From: JAUYQR01 sp031415015
Lineage (GTDB): Bacteria > Pseudomonadota > Alphaproteobacteria > Rhodobacterales > Rhodobacteraceae
Direction of reading: 5' to 3'
DNA: 64,000 nucleotides
Assembly: GCA_031415015.1 (NCBI GenBank)
Contig: JANOQT010000083.1
Span: 19,577-83,576 of the forward strand
Shown: in pieces, positions 44,103 through 53,097 of the stretch
Layout: each line of letters starts with the position of its first letter
Position numbering within the stretch: position 1 is the stretch's first letter
The notes under the pieces: model-generated
Databases searched by the model: none
What the model was told of the DNA's origin: nothing
Seen by the model: only the letters and a program-made list of their open reading frames with translations
Program-made: the position numbers and the translations under genes

Positions 44103-45255
44103 CCGCCGCCCGCCCGGCCCAGCGCCCGGTGGCCCAACAGCCGGTCAACAGATACCCGCCGGTCGGTGCTTCCCAATCCAGCATCTCGCCGCAGACGAAA
44201 ACCCCCGGCAGGGCCTTCAACTCCAGCCCCTCGGTCACGGCTGCCCGGGTAACCCCTCCGGCCACCGAAATCGCTTCGCCCAGGGGGCGTGGTCCGGTCA
44301 GCGGCACCGGCAGATGTTTCACCGCCGCAACCCCCGCCCCTCGCCCGAACTCCATCACCAGTGCCACCGCCACCGGAGGCAATCCAAGTTTGCGCAGCCG
44401 GTTCGCCGTGCTTTCCCCCGGCTTCATCCGCGCCCAGCGTGACGCAAGATCGGCGTCGGCAACATCCGGCATCAGGTCCAGGGTCAGCGCCGCCCCCTCA
44501 CGCAGGTCGCGGCTGACCGCGTAGATACCGCCGCCCTCCAGGCCCCGGGCGGAGACGACGAATTCCCCCCGCTCTCTCCGCTCTGCGACGCACAGGGCCA
44601 CCCCCTTTACCGGCTGGCCAAAGAAACGCGCCATGTGCGGCGACCAGTTCACACCAAAACCCATGTTTGCGGGCCGGAAGGGGGCCACTTCGACCCCCCT
44701 TTCGCGCAGCCACGGCACCCACGCGGCGTCCGACCCCAACCGCGCCCAACTCGCGCCTCCCAGCGCCAGAACCGTCACTGCGGGGGCCAGAAGCTGCGGC
44801 CCCGTTGCGGTCTGAAACCGCAAGCCCTGGTCCGAAAACCCCACCCAGCGCCAGCCGGTGTGCAGATCGACCCCCAAGCCGTCCAGCCGGGCCAGCCACG
44901 CGCGCAATAGGGGCGAGGCTTTCATCGACACCGGAAACACCCGCCCGGATGACCCGCTAAAGACCGCCTGCCCCAACCCCCGGCACCAGTCCCGCACCTG
45001 ATCCGGCCCGAACTCTGCCAGCATCGGGGCCAGCCAGTTGCTGTCATACCGGGTGGCAAACCTGTCCGCCGCCTCATCCTTCGTCACGTTCAGCCCGGAT
45101 TTTCCCGCCATCAGGAACTTGCGCCCTGCCGTTGGCATCGCCTCGCAGACCATCACCCTACGGCCAGCCAGCGCCAGTTCCTCCGCCGCCATCAACCCGG
45201 CGGGGCCAGCACCGACCACCAGCGCGTCACAAGCTTTGTCCGCCCGCGGCTTCAC
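44026..45255 (-). CDS. BaiN/TIGR03862-type FAD-dependent oxidoreductase
   Basis: This 409-aa flavoprotein has the N-terminal FAD motif ALVVGAGPAGLMAAEELALAGRRVMVCE. It also has the signature GRKFLMAGKSGLNVT, GGASWARLGSD and a C-terminal GVFVCGEMLDWEAPTGGYLLTGCWATG. The family is typically annotated as HI0933-like, with no secure substrate. The C-terminal 25 codons overlap the opposite-strand gene at 43626-44102. Confidence 0.9.
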   Translation of the reverse strand: MKPRADKACDALVVGAGPAGLMAAEELALAGRRVMVCEAMPTAGRKFLMAGKSGLNVTKDEAADRFATRYDSNWLAPMLAEFGPDQVRDWCRGLGQAVFSGSSGRVFPVSMKASPLLRAWLARLDGLGVDLHTGWRWVGFSDQGLRFQTATGPQLLAPAVTVLALGGASWARLGSDAAWVPWLRERGVEVAPFRPANMGFGVNWSPHMARFFGQPVKGVALCVAERRERGEFVVSARGLEGGGIYAVSRDLREGAALTLDLMPDVADADLASRWARMKPGESTANRLRKLGLPPVAVALVMEFGRGAGVAAVKHLPVPLTGPRPLGEAISVAGGVTRAAVTEGLELKALPGVFVCGEMLDWEAPTGGYLLTGCWATGRWAGRAAVRVRRPAEDSARLHDAPPATEPPLL

Positions 45256-45258
45256 GCC

Positions 45259-46206
45259 TCAGCTCTTCGCGCGGTAGGCAATCCGCCCGATGGTGTTCAG
45301 CAATATCTGCGCCGCAAGGATCGAAGTGGTTCCGGTATGATCGTAATCCGGTGCCACCTCTACCAGATCAATCCCGACAATCCGGCCCTGCCTGGTCAAA
45401 CCGTCGATCAGTTCCAACACCTCATAGTACAGGAACCCCCCGTGCGAGGGCGTTCCGGTCCCGGGCGCGATCGAGGGATCAAATCCGTCGATATCCAGCG
45501 TCAGGTAGTAATTCACCCCCGCCGGAACGCGGGCCAGGACCGCCTCCAGCCCCAGCTTGCGGATCTGGCGCACCGACAGGATGTCAGACCCCATGGCGCG
45601 GGCGGCATCGTAGCCTTGCTTGGCCGTCGAACTGACGTTGCGGATGCCAAACTGGCTCAGGCCCGTCACATGCTTTTGTTCCGCCGCGCGCCGCATCGGA
45701 TTGCCGTGGCCATGCCGCACGCCGTGCCGTTCGTCCACGAAATCCAGATGCGCGTCGATCTGCACGATGTGGATGGGCCGGCCCTCAAACGCGCGGATGC
45801 AGGGGATGTTGACCGAATGGTCCCCGCCCAGCACCACCGGCACCGCCCCTGCCGAAAGAATGGCGCGCACGCCCGCCTCGATGGCCGCGTGGCTACCTTC
45901 GGTATCGGTGTGGATGATGTCTGCATCGCCGATATCGACGACCCTGACGCCTTCCAGATAGGTCACGTCATCCTCGTGGTCATAAGCTCCGCCATGACCG
46001 AACGAAAACAGGGTCGAGGCTTCGCGGATGCCGCGCGGCCCGAACCGCGCCCCCGCCCGCCACTGCGTGCCCATGTCATAGGGCGCACCCAGTACCGCGA
46101 AATCGGCGTCGATCTTTGACCAGTCCGGCTGGTAGGGGTTCTTGCCAAAGGTGCTGATGCCCACGAAGGGAAGGTTCAGCCGTCCGCTTTCATATCCATG
46201 CGACAT
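45259..46206 (-). CDS. speB: Agmatinase/ureohydrolase family enzyme
   Basis: The 315-aa ureohydrolase has manganese-ligand motifs GGDHS (about 130), IDAHLDF and LTLDIDGFDPSIAPGTGTPSHGG. The long N-terminal part (GISTFGKNPYQPDWSKIDADFAVLGAPYDMGTQWRAGARFGPRGIREAS) is typical of agmatinases. Specific substrate (agmatine or another guanidino acid) cannot be fixed from sequence alone. ATG 46206 follows AGAGGAAG. Confidence 0.85.
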   Translation of the reverse strand: MSHGYESGRLNLPFVGISTFGKNPYQPDWSKIDADFAVLGAPYDMGTQWRAGARFGPRGIREASTLFSFGHGGAYDHEDDVTYLEGVRVVDIGDADIIHTDTEGSHAAIEAGVRAILSAGAVPVVLGGDHSVNIPCIRAFEGRPIHIVQIDAHLDFVDERHGVRHGHGNPMRRAAEQKHVTGLSQFGIRNVSSTAKQGYDAARAMGSDILSVRQIRKLGLEAVLARVPAGVNYYLTLDIDGFDPSIAPGTGTPSHGGFLYYEVLELIDGLTRQGRIVGIDLVEVAPDYDHTGTTSILAAQILLNTIGRIAYRAKS

Positions 46207-46216
46207 GGTGCTTCCT

Positions 46217-46831
46217 CTACCCAACCATCTGCTTCAAAGCCCGAAGATGCAGCCAGTCGGCAGACAGCGCATCCGCCGCCAGCGCCCGTGCCGCGTCCAT
46301 CAATGCCTCCGGCGCGACGATCCGGTCAATCAGACCCCAGGTCAAGGCCTCGGCCGCGCCGATGCGCTGACCCGCCAGCAGAATCATCCGCGCCCGTGCC
46401 GGGCCGATAAGGGCTGCCAGACGACCTGGGTCCGACGGCTGCGGCAAATACCCCAGACGCATGACCGGATAAAAGAACTCTGCCTCCGGCGCCGCGATCC
46501 TTACGTCACAGGCCAGCGCTATGCCCATGGCACCCCCGGCCAGAGTGCCGTTCAGCGCCGCGATGGTCAGTCCCGGAAACGCCGCCACCCCGGCGGAAAC
46601 CTGTTCCCAAAGCGGGCTGGACCCAAGCCCGGCCTTCATCCCCGCAAGATCGGCACCGGCAGAGAACACGCGGCCCGCGCCGGTCAGCACCAGCACGGCG
46701 ATACTGTCGTTGACAGCTGCACCGACCGCGTCATGCAGCTGCCCCAGCATGTCTGCCGTCAGCGCATTTGCCTTTTCCGCCCGCGCCAGCCGCACGATCC
46801 GCAACCGGCCCTCGGTCTCGACTTCAATCAT
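46217..46831 (-). CDS. Short enoyl-CoA hydratase/isomerase
   Basis: This 204-aa crotonase is shorter than usual (about 255-260) because the C-terminal helical part is reduced. It keeps both oxyanion-hole segments, GRVFSAGADLAGMK and NGTLAGGAMGIALACDVRIA. The second lacks the GGCE glutamate, so it may be an isomerase or another crotonase reaction rather than a hydratase. It is 10 nt upstream of the agmatinase-family gene and likely shares its operon. Confidence 0.8.
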   Translation of the reverse strand: MIEVETEGRLRIVRLARAEKANALTADMLGQLHDAVGAAVNDSIAVLVLTGAGRVFSAGADLAGMKAGLGSSPLWEQVSAGVAAFPGLTIAALNGTLAGGAMGIALACDVRIAAPEAEFFYPVMRLGYLPQPSDPGRLAALIGPARARMILLAGQRIGAAEALTWGLIDRIVAPEALMDAARALAADALSADWLHLRALKQMVG

Positions 46832-46964
46832 CACACGCCTGCCTTCTGTCCCTGAGGGATGACAAAGGCGTTTACAATCATCCGTCCTGCGCGGAAACCC
46901 TTGACGCCCGCGCGGCGCATATGAAGGATGCCGCATCAATTTCTCTTGGGAAGGCATAGCGATC

Positions 46965-48467
46965 ATGTACCGGAACCTTTCGGGCGCCACAGCCCTTGCG
47001 CTCATTTTCCTGTGTTCGGGCGCGCAGGCGCAGGTCACCCCTGAAGAGGTGTGGGAAAGCTGGCAGGCTTTCTCCACCGGTGCCGGGCAGGAACTGACCG
47101 TAACCAGCGCCACCCGCAACGGCGACACGCTGGAGGTCAAGGGACTGGCCGTTACCTTCAAGGACGACCTCGGCGGCAGCTTTGCCGCCAACATCGACAC
47201 TGTGGATTTCACGGATCGCGGCGATGGCACGGTCGAAGTGACCATGGCGGAAAGCTATCCGATGACCCTGACCTTTCCCGAAGGCGAAGGCCCGGAAAAG
47301 CTGACGCTGACGGTCAACCAACCGGGCATCAGCATCATCGCAGGCGGCAGCGCCACCGAGACCAGCTATGATTTCAACGCCCCGACGGTCACCGTAAAGA
47401 TTGACGAGATGGTGATCGACCCCCCGGCACCGCAAGACCTGATCGCCGAAATGGTCATGACCGGCAGCACTGCCAAGTACCTCGTCAAGCGCGATGGTGA
47501 GGCGACGCTGCTGGATTCCAGTTTCGCAGTCGAATCCGTGGCGATGAACCTGTCTGGCGTCGATGAGACCGGAACTGCGGTCAAGGCAACCGCCTCGCTT
47601 GCCGATCTTTCCGGGGCATCCAAAGGCAACTTCCTTGGCGCCGAGATCATGGCGAATATGGCCGCTGCCCTGAATGCGGGCTTCACCACCGATGCCAGTT
47701 TCACCTTCGGCGCGATGGCGCTGGACGTCGATGTCACCGAAGCAAACGGACCGACCAAAGTCACCGGGACCGCAACGGGCGGCGGTCTGGTGCTGGCCGT
47801 GGACAAGACGCAGGTGAACTACGGATCCTCGATGACCGGGGCGAAATTCACTGTGTCGGGCCCGGAAATTCCCTTTCCCGAAGTGGTCATCAACTTCGCC
47901 GAATCCGGCTTCAACGTCCTGATGCCCGTGTCGAAATCCGACGTGCCGCAGGATTTTGCCTTCCTGACCAAGATCGTGGACTTTACCGTTTCCGACGAGG
48001 TCTGGGGCATGGTCGATCCCGGCGGCACCCTGTCGCGCGAACCGGCAACTGTCATTCTGGATGCCAAGGGAACCGGTTTCTGGAAGCAGGACATCATGGA
48101 TCCCGACGCGCAGATGGACGGCGTCGAACCTCCGGGAGAGCTGACCTCGCTTGACCTGACCCAGCTCTTGGTCAAAGCCGCCGGTGCCGAGGTTTCTGCC
48201 CTTGGTGCGCTGACCTTCGACAATACCGACTTGCTGACCTTTCAGGGCATGCCCGCCCCGACCGGCACGATCAACGTCACCATCAAGGGCGTGAATACCC
48301 TGATCGACAATCTGATTGCAATGGGCCTCTTGCCGGAAGATCAGGCCATGGGGGCGCGCATGATGCTGGGGATGTTCGCCCGTCCGGGGGCCGGTCCCGA
48401 CGAGCTGACCTCGACCCTTGAGTTCAAGGACAAGGGCTTCTTTGCCAACGGGCAGCAGCTGCAGTAA
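46965..48467 (+). CDS. DUF2125 exported protein, copy 1
   Basis: This 500-aa protein has a signal peptide (LSGATALALIFLCSGAQA). A long beta-rich DUF2125 body follows, with N-terminal VTPEEVWESWQAFSTGAG and C-terminal LEFKDKGFFANGQQLQ. The family is restricted mainly to alphaproteobacteria and has no known function. It resembles its downstream paralogue along the whole length. Confidence 0.85.
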   Translation: MYRNLSGATALALIFLCSGAQAQVTPEEVWESWQAFSTGAGQELTVTSATRNGDTLEVKGLAVTFKDDLGGSFAANIDTVDFTDRGDGTVEVTMAESYPMTLTFPEGEGPEKLTLTVNQPGISIIAGGSATETSYDFNAPTVTVKIDEMVIDPPAPQDLIAEMVMTGSTAKYLVKRDGEATLLDSSFAVESVAMNLSGVDETGTAVKATASLADLSGASKGNFLGAEIMANMAAALNAGFTTDASFTFGAMALDVDVTEANGPTKVTGTATGGGLVLAVDKTQVNYGSSMTGAKFTVSGPEIPFPEVVINFAESGFNVLMPVSKSDVPQDFAFLTKIVDFTVSDEVWGMVDPGGTLSREPATVILDAKGTGFWKQDIMDPDAQMDGVEPPGELTSLDLTQLLVKAAGAEVSALGALTFDNTDLLTFQGMPAPTGTINVTIKGVNTLIDNLIAMGLLPEDQAMGARMMLGMFARPGAGPDELTSTLEFKDKGFFANGQQLQ

Positions 48468-48488
48468 GCTTTGCCCGCCAGAACGACA

Positions 48489-48516
48489 GGCCCCGGACCG
48501 GTCCGGGGCCTTTTTT
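48489..48516 (+). terminator. Strong terminator after DUF2125 copy 1
   Basis: A perfect palindrome GGCCCCGGAC-CG-GTCCGGGGCC (48489-48510) is followed directly by six T. It separates the two DUF2125 genes into different transcripts. Confidence 0.9.
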
Positions 48517-48542
48517 ATTTCGGCTTTCCCGCCTTGACGATA

Positions 48543-48614
48543 GCTTTGCGGTGCTTCCAGCATCACCGCAAAGCCCGAGGGCCATCCTCCGTAGGATGGG
48601 CAATCCTGCCCATC
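48543..48614 (+). promoter_or_regulatory. Structured leader upstream of DUF2125 copy 2
   Basis: Three inverted repeats lie between the upstream terminator and the ATG. They are GCTTTGCGGTG / CACCGCAAAGC (48543-48574), CCATCCT-CCGT-AGGATGG (48582-48599) and GATGGGCA-ATCC-TGCCCATC (48595-48614). The last two share bases 48595-48599, so they exclude each other. There is no T-tract. It may be a switch-like 5' leader, or operators around the promoter. Confidence 0.4.
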
Positions 48615-48655
48615 ATCCTCACCTAGCTGCCGCAAGCCCCGCAAGGAAACGTCCC

Positions 48656-50185
48656 ATGACCAGCCGCCACCTGATCGCAACCCTCTTTGCTCTTACCACG
48701 GCACCAGCCGGGGCTGCGGTCACGGCCGATCAGGTCTGGGCCGACTGGCAGCGCCTCGCCGCCACTGCGGGCACCCCGCTGTCAGCCATCCCGAAACGTG
48801 ACGGAAAGCACCTTGTGCTGTCGCGGTTGTCCATGGCGCTTGGAACCGTGGCCGATCCGTCCAGCCTCAGCCTTGATCGGCTGATCCTTTCAGAAAACCC
48901 TGACGGCACGGTGTCCGTCCTTCTTCCTGACAGCTTTCCGGTCATTCTGGATTTGCCGCCGTCGCCGGTGAAGACCGACCCTGATCTGCTCACCTTCACC
49001 ACGTCCGCGCCTGACCTTGCGATCACCATCGCGGGTCTTGGTGACGTGGCCGCATTCACCGTCACTGCGCCAAGCCTCACGATCACCTTGGCACCTCTCG
49101 ACCTGCCGCCCGGCGCGCAGGAAGAGCTAAGCCTGACGCTTGCCGCCGCCGACGTCAGCCTTGACCACAGGCAGGATCTTGCAGCGCCCTTGAAATCCGT
49201 CACCAGCACATTGTCCCTTGGCACGCTGCATGCCGATATGGCCGTGTCACTTCAGGACAGCGAAGGGGGCAGTTTCAGTATCGACCTTGCCGGGCTGAAG
49301 GGCGATCTGACCGCCGCCATTCCTGCGGCCATCGCCGATCCTCAAAACCAGACCGAACCCAATATCATGGAGGCAGTTTCTGGGGGTCTGGCGCTGTCCT
49401 TCCGGTTTTCCCACGATCTTCTGTCCGTTTCCGCCGATGTCGCCGACGCCGGCGCGCCGTTCGTTTCAGTTCAGCTGACTTCGACCTCCGGTGCCGCGCG
49501 AACCACCCTCGATCCGACGGGCTTTGCGCTTGACGTCACGTCCGATGAAACACGGCTTGATGCCAAGCTGGCCGATCCGACGATTCCGGTCACCGATTTC
49601 GGCCTTGGCTACAGCCAGATCGCGCTTGGTCTGACCACCGGTCTGACGGCCACCACTGATCCGCAGGATTTCACGTCGTTCCTGCGCATGACCGATCTGG
49701 TCCTTGGCGATGCGCTTTGGGCCGAGATGGATCCCACAGGCATCTTCCCGCGCGATGCCCTGTCGGCGGTCCTCGCGCTGTCCGGCACCGCCGCGCTCAA
49801 GCCCGACGCACTCCGGCCCGGCTGGAAACCAAAGTCCGACGATGACCTGCCGCTCGACATCCTGTCGGTGTCGCTGGACGATCTCCTCCTCTCCGGGATC
49901 GGCGCGAAACTGACCGGCAACGGCGCGCTGACATTTGATCGGACTGACCTTGCCACCTTCGACGGCATCCCCGCACCAACCGGGATTCTCAGCTTTGCGG
50001 CAAACGGCGTCAACGCGCTGATCGACCGCGCCGCAAACGCGGGCCTGATCACGGCTGAAGCGCTGACGCCTCTCCGCTTTGGCCTCGCTTTCATCGCCAA
50101 GCCGGGCGATGGCCCCGATACGCTGATCTCCAAGGTCGAGTTTCGGGACAAGAGCTTTTTCCTCAACGGGCAAAAGCTGCGGTGA
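48656..50185 (+). CDS. DUF2125 exported protein, copy 2
   Basis: The 509-aa paralogue has a signal peptide (MTSRHLIATLFALTTAPAGA), then VTADQVWADWQRLAATAGTPL matching VTPEEVWESWQAFSTGAG of copy 1. It ends EFRDKSFFLNGQKLR, against EFKDKGFFANGQQLQ in copy 1. AAGGA precedes the ATG at 48656. The pair is a clear old tandem duplication. Confidence 0.85.
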   Translation: MTSRHLIATLFALTTAPAGAAVTADQVWADWQRLAATAGTPLSAIPKRDGKHLVLSRLSMALGTVADPSSLSLDRLILSENPDGTVSVLLPDSFPVILDLPPSPVKTDPDLLTFTTSAPDLAITIAGLGDVAAFTVTAPSLTITLAPLDLPPGAQEELSLTLAAADVSLDHRQDLAAPLKSVTSTLSLGTLHADMAVSLQDSEGGSFSIDLAGLKGDLTAAIPAAIADPQNQTEPNIMEAVSGGLALSFRFSHDLLSVSADVADAGAPFVSVQLTSTSGAARTTLDPTGFALDVTSDETRLDAKLADPTIPVTDFGLGYSQIALGLTTGLTATTDPQDFTSFLRMTDLVLGDALWAEMDPTGIFPRDALSAVLALSGTAALKPDALRPGWKPKSDDDLPLDILSVSLDDLLLSGIGAKLTGNGALTFDRTDLATFDGIPAPTGILSFAANGVNALIDRAANAGLITAEALTPLRFGLAFIAKPGDGPDTLISKVEFRDKSFFLNGQKLR

Positions 50186-50245
50186 GCCGCGCTTGCACTC
50201 GGCCCGACGCAGGATTACCTCAGCCAAAGCCCGAAGGATTGTCCG

Positions 50246-51589
50246 ATGACCCCCAACCTCTCTGCCTTGACCGAAGCTCTGCTTGCCGCAGCCAAAGACG
50301 CGGGGGCAGAAGCAGCGGATGCGATGGCCGTCGCAAAGACCTCACTGTCCATCGACATCCGCAAGGGCGCGCTTGAACAGGCGGTCCGGTCAGAAAGCAT
50401 GGACATCGGTCTGCGGGTGCTGATGGGGCGGCGGCAGGCCTGTGTGTCCGCCTCTGATACATCGCCCTCCACCATCAGAATTCTGGCCGAACGCGCGGTC
50501 GCCATGGCGCTTGAGGCCCCGGAAGACCCGACGGTCGGGCTGGCCGATGCAGGTCAGCTCGCCGCCGGCTGGGATATCGGCGCCCTCGACCTTTTCGATC
50601 CGTCCGAAGATCCGGGCGCACCTGAACTGGAGGCTACCGCCCGCGAGATCGAGGCGGCCGCCCTTCTCCAGCCAGGGATTTCGCAGGTCGAAGCAAGCTC
50701 CGGCTATGACCGTCGTCAGGTACACATTGCGGCGACTAACGGCTTCTCAGGTGGCTTTGCACGCTCTTCGCGCACGCTATCTGCGGTGGCTTTTACCGGC
50801 AGTGGCACGGCGATGGAGCGTGACTATGCCTGGGAAACCCGAACCCATGCCGCCGATCTGCCAGCCGCTGCCAACGTTGGCGGGCTTGCCGCCGCACGGG
50901 CCTTGCAACGCGTGGGGGCCGTCCAACCGAAAACCGGAACCTATCCGGTGCTTTACGACGAACGCGTTGCGTCATCGCTGATCACTCACCTGTTGTCGGC
51001 CATCAACGGCGCGTCTGTCGTCCGGGGGTCGTCCTGGGCGCGCGATCTTCTGGGTCGAAAAGTCCTGCCGGAAACTCTGTCCCTGATCGAAGACCCGCAT
51101 CGTGCGCGCATTTCTGCGTCGCGTCCGTTCGACGCCGAAGGGCTGCCCACCGCGCGCCGCGCCATTGTGGCAAACGGAATACTGACCGGTTGGGTGCTTG
51201 ACCTCGCCACCGGCCGCAAGCTAGGGATGCCGTCCACCGCCAATGCCTTTCGCGGGACCAAGGCGCCGCCATCCCCTTCCACCACCAATCTGGATCTGAC
51301 CGAGGGGACCCTCAGCCGGGGCGATCTGATCGCAGAGATGGGCACCGGCCTGCTGATCACCTCGATGATCGGATCAACGATCAACCCGACCACTGGCGAT
51401 TATTCGCGCGGGGCTTCCGGGTTTTGGGTTGAGAGTGGCCAGATTTCCCATCCGGTTCACGAATTCACCATCGCGGGCAATCTGCGCGACATGCTGTTGC
51501 GGATAATCCCTGCAAATGACGCGCGTGCGCATCTGTCGACCCGCGTTCCGTCCCTTCTGATCGATGGCATGACCGTTGCCGGAGGGTGA
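50246..51589 (+). CDS. pmbA: TldD/PmbA-family protein (PmbA)
   Basis: The 447-aa protein of the TldD/TldE (PmbA) family starts with an amphipathic helix (LTEALLAAAKDAGAEAADAMAV). It has the typical C-terminal STINPTTGDYSRGASGFWVESGQISHPVHEFTIAGNL, the end expected of PmbA (TldE). With TldD it acts as a metalloprotease for modified peptides and CcdA. TldD is not in this window. GAAGGA lies before the ATG. Confidence 0.92.
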   Translation: MTPNLSALTEALLAAAKDAGAEAADAMAVAKTSLSIDIRKGALEQAVRSESMDIGLRVLMGRRQACVSASDTSPSTIRILAERAVAMALEAPEDPTVGLADAGQLAAGWDIGALDLFDPSEDPGAPELEATAREIEAAALLQPGISQVEASSGYDRRQVHIAATNGFSGGFARSSRTLSAVAFTGSGTAMERDYAWETRTHAADLPAAANVGGLAAARALQRVGAVQPKTGTYPVLYDERVASSLITHLLSAINGASVVRGSSWARDLLGRKVLPETLSLIEDPHRARISASRPFDAEGLPTARRAIVANGILTGWVLDLATGRKLGMPSTANAFRGTKAPPSPSTTNLDLTEGTLSRGDLIAEMGTGLLITSMIGSTINPTTGDYSRGASGFWVESGQISHPVHEFTIAGNLRDMLLRIIPANDARAHLSTRVPSLLIDGMTVAGG

Positions 51590-52352
51590 TCTTGCCCTTC
51601 TGACCGAAGCTGCCCGGCAAGCTGGGCGCATTGCGCTTCGGTACTGGAAGCGCGACCCGCAGGTCTGGGACAAGGGCGGCGAGCATGGACCGGTGTCCGA
51701 GGCTGACCTTGCGGTCAATGACATGCTGAAGGCAACGCTTCTGGCTGCCCGGCCGGACTACGGCTGGCTGTCCGAAGAAACACCGGACGACCCCGCGCGA
51801 CTGGCCTGCGAACGTGTGTTCATCATTGACCCGATCGACGGCACCCGCGCCTTCATCGCGGGCGAGGAAAACTTTGCCCACTCGCTCGCGGTTGCAACGG
51901 CCGGGCAGATCACCGCGGCCGTGGTCTACCTTCCGGCGCTTGACCGGCTGTATACTGCCACCCAGTCGGGTCCGGCGCTGAGAGACGGCCAGCCGATCGT
52001 TGCCAGCACACGCGGCGATCTGCCCGGTGCAGATATCCTGACGACGAAGGCCAATCTTGATCCCGCCCAATGGCCGGGCGGTGTGCCTGACATCAAGCGC
52101 AGCTTTCGCGCGTCATTGGCCTATCGGCTTTGTCTGGCCGCAGAGGGCCGCCACGATGGCATGCTAACCCTGCGCGACACCTGGGAATGGGACATTGCTG
52201 CTGGCAGTCTGATCGCCACCCGTGCCGGGGCCACCGTGACCGACCGGCACGGCGCCGCGCTGCGGTTCAACACCGAAACGGCCTTGTCAAAGGGCGTGCT
52301 GACTTTTCCTCAGCTGCTGCACGGTCAGGTGATGGCACACCTGACCGGCTGA
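51576..52352 (+). CDS. cysQ: 3'(2'),5'-bisphosphate nucleotidase / inositol monophosphatase family
   Basis: This 258-aa phosphatase has the metal motifs LSEETPDD, FIIDPIDGTRAFI and a C-terminal WEWDIAAGSLIATRAGA of the inositol-phosphatase superfamily. CysQ-type members hydrolyse PAP, a byproduct of sulfate assimilation. It begins at a TTG overlapping the pmbA end by 14 nt, so it is translationally coupled. Confidence 0.85.
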   Translation: MPEGDLALLTEAARQAGRIALRYWKRDPQVWDKGGEHGPVSEADLAVNDMLKATLLAARPDYGWLSEETPDDPARLACERVFIIDPIDGTRAFIAGEENFAHSLAVATAGQITAAVVYLPALDRLYTATQSGPALRDGQPIVASTRGDLPGADILTTKANLDPAQWPGGVPDIKRSFRASLAYRLCLAAEGRHDGMLTLRDTWEWDIAAGSLIATRAGATVTDRHGAALRFNTETALSKGVLTFPQLLHGQVMAHLTG

Positions 52353-52359
52353 CAGGTGA

Positions 52360-53097
52360 TCAGCGCTTCGGCACTTTCGGCGGCACGAACCGCTTGGAAG
52401 TATCCTTGGCGTCCAGTTTCGGGGCTGCCGGTTTTGCCCGGGCGAAGGGCTTTTTGACCTCATCGCCGTGGCTTTTGAAACCACCCGCTTTGCCTGCCGG
52501 CCCGTCCCGCTTTACGAACGGGCGCGCGCTGTCGCCCTTGGGCGCAAAGGTGCGCTTTTCATTGCGCTCGCCCTCGGCCTTTGGCTTGAACCCGGCACCG
52601 TCCGAGGCGTGGCTCTTGTAGCCGTCCGCCCGCGCAGGCTTGCCCGCAGCCCCCTGGCTTTTGTAGCCCGCCGATTTTGGCGCTGACTTGTCTTCCGGCG
52701 ACCAGCGCGGCTTGCGATCCGCATCTGCCTCGTCGCGCTTCACATACGGCTTGGCATAGGGCTTCGCCGCAGCGTCGCGCGGCGCATAGGGCTTGGCAGC
52801 CCCCGCCGCCGCACGCGGGGCATAGGGCTTGCGCTCTGCACCTTCGCGCGGGGCGTAAGGTTTGCTCGGGGCACCTTCGCGCTTGACGTATGGCTTGGCC
52901 TCACGCGGCGCATAGGGGGCCTTCTCAGTATCGTCTCGCTTTACATATGCCCGCGCAGGCGCAGGGCTTGCACCATCATCCGCCGCACGCGCCGGTTTCG
53001 GCACATAGGCGGGCTTCTCGCGCCGCTCAGGGCGTTCCGCGCGTTCTGGCCGTTCCGCGCGTTCTGGTCGTGCTGCGTAGGGCGTCCGCTCAGGCCG
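52360..53097 (-). repeat. Repeat-coding tail of the DEAD-box helicase
   Basis: The segment encodes RPERAE-type repeats followed by about six K-P-Y-A-P-R or K-P-Y-V-K-R units and then GYKS/FKSH units. It is strongly basic and likely disordered, probably giving extra RNA affinity or condensate behaviour. The DNA is internally repetitive, so copy number may vary between strains. Confidence 0.8.

Noticed and set aside
46878..48680. 600-aa reverse ORF opposite DUF2125 copy 1
   Set aside because: Gly/His-rich shadow with no family resemblance; the plus-strand gene has signal peptide and paralogue.
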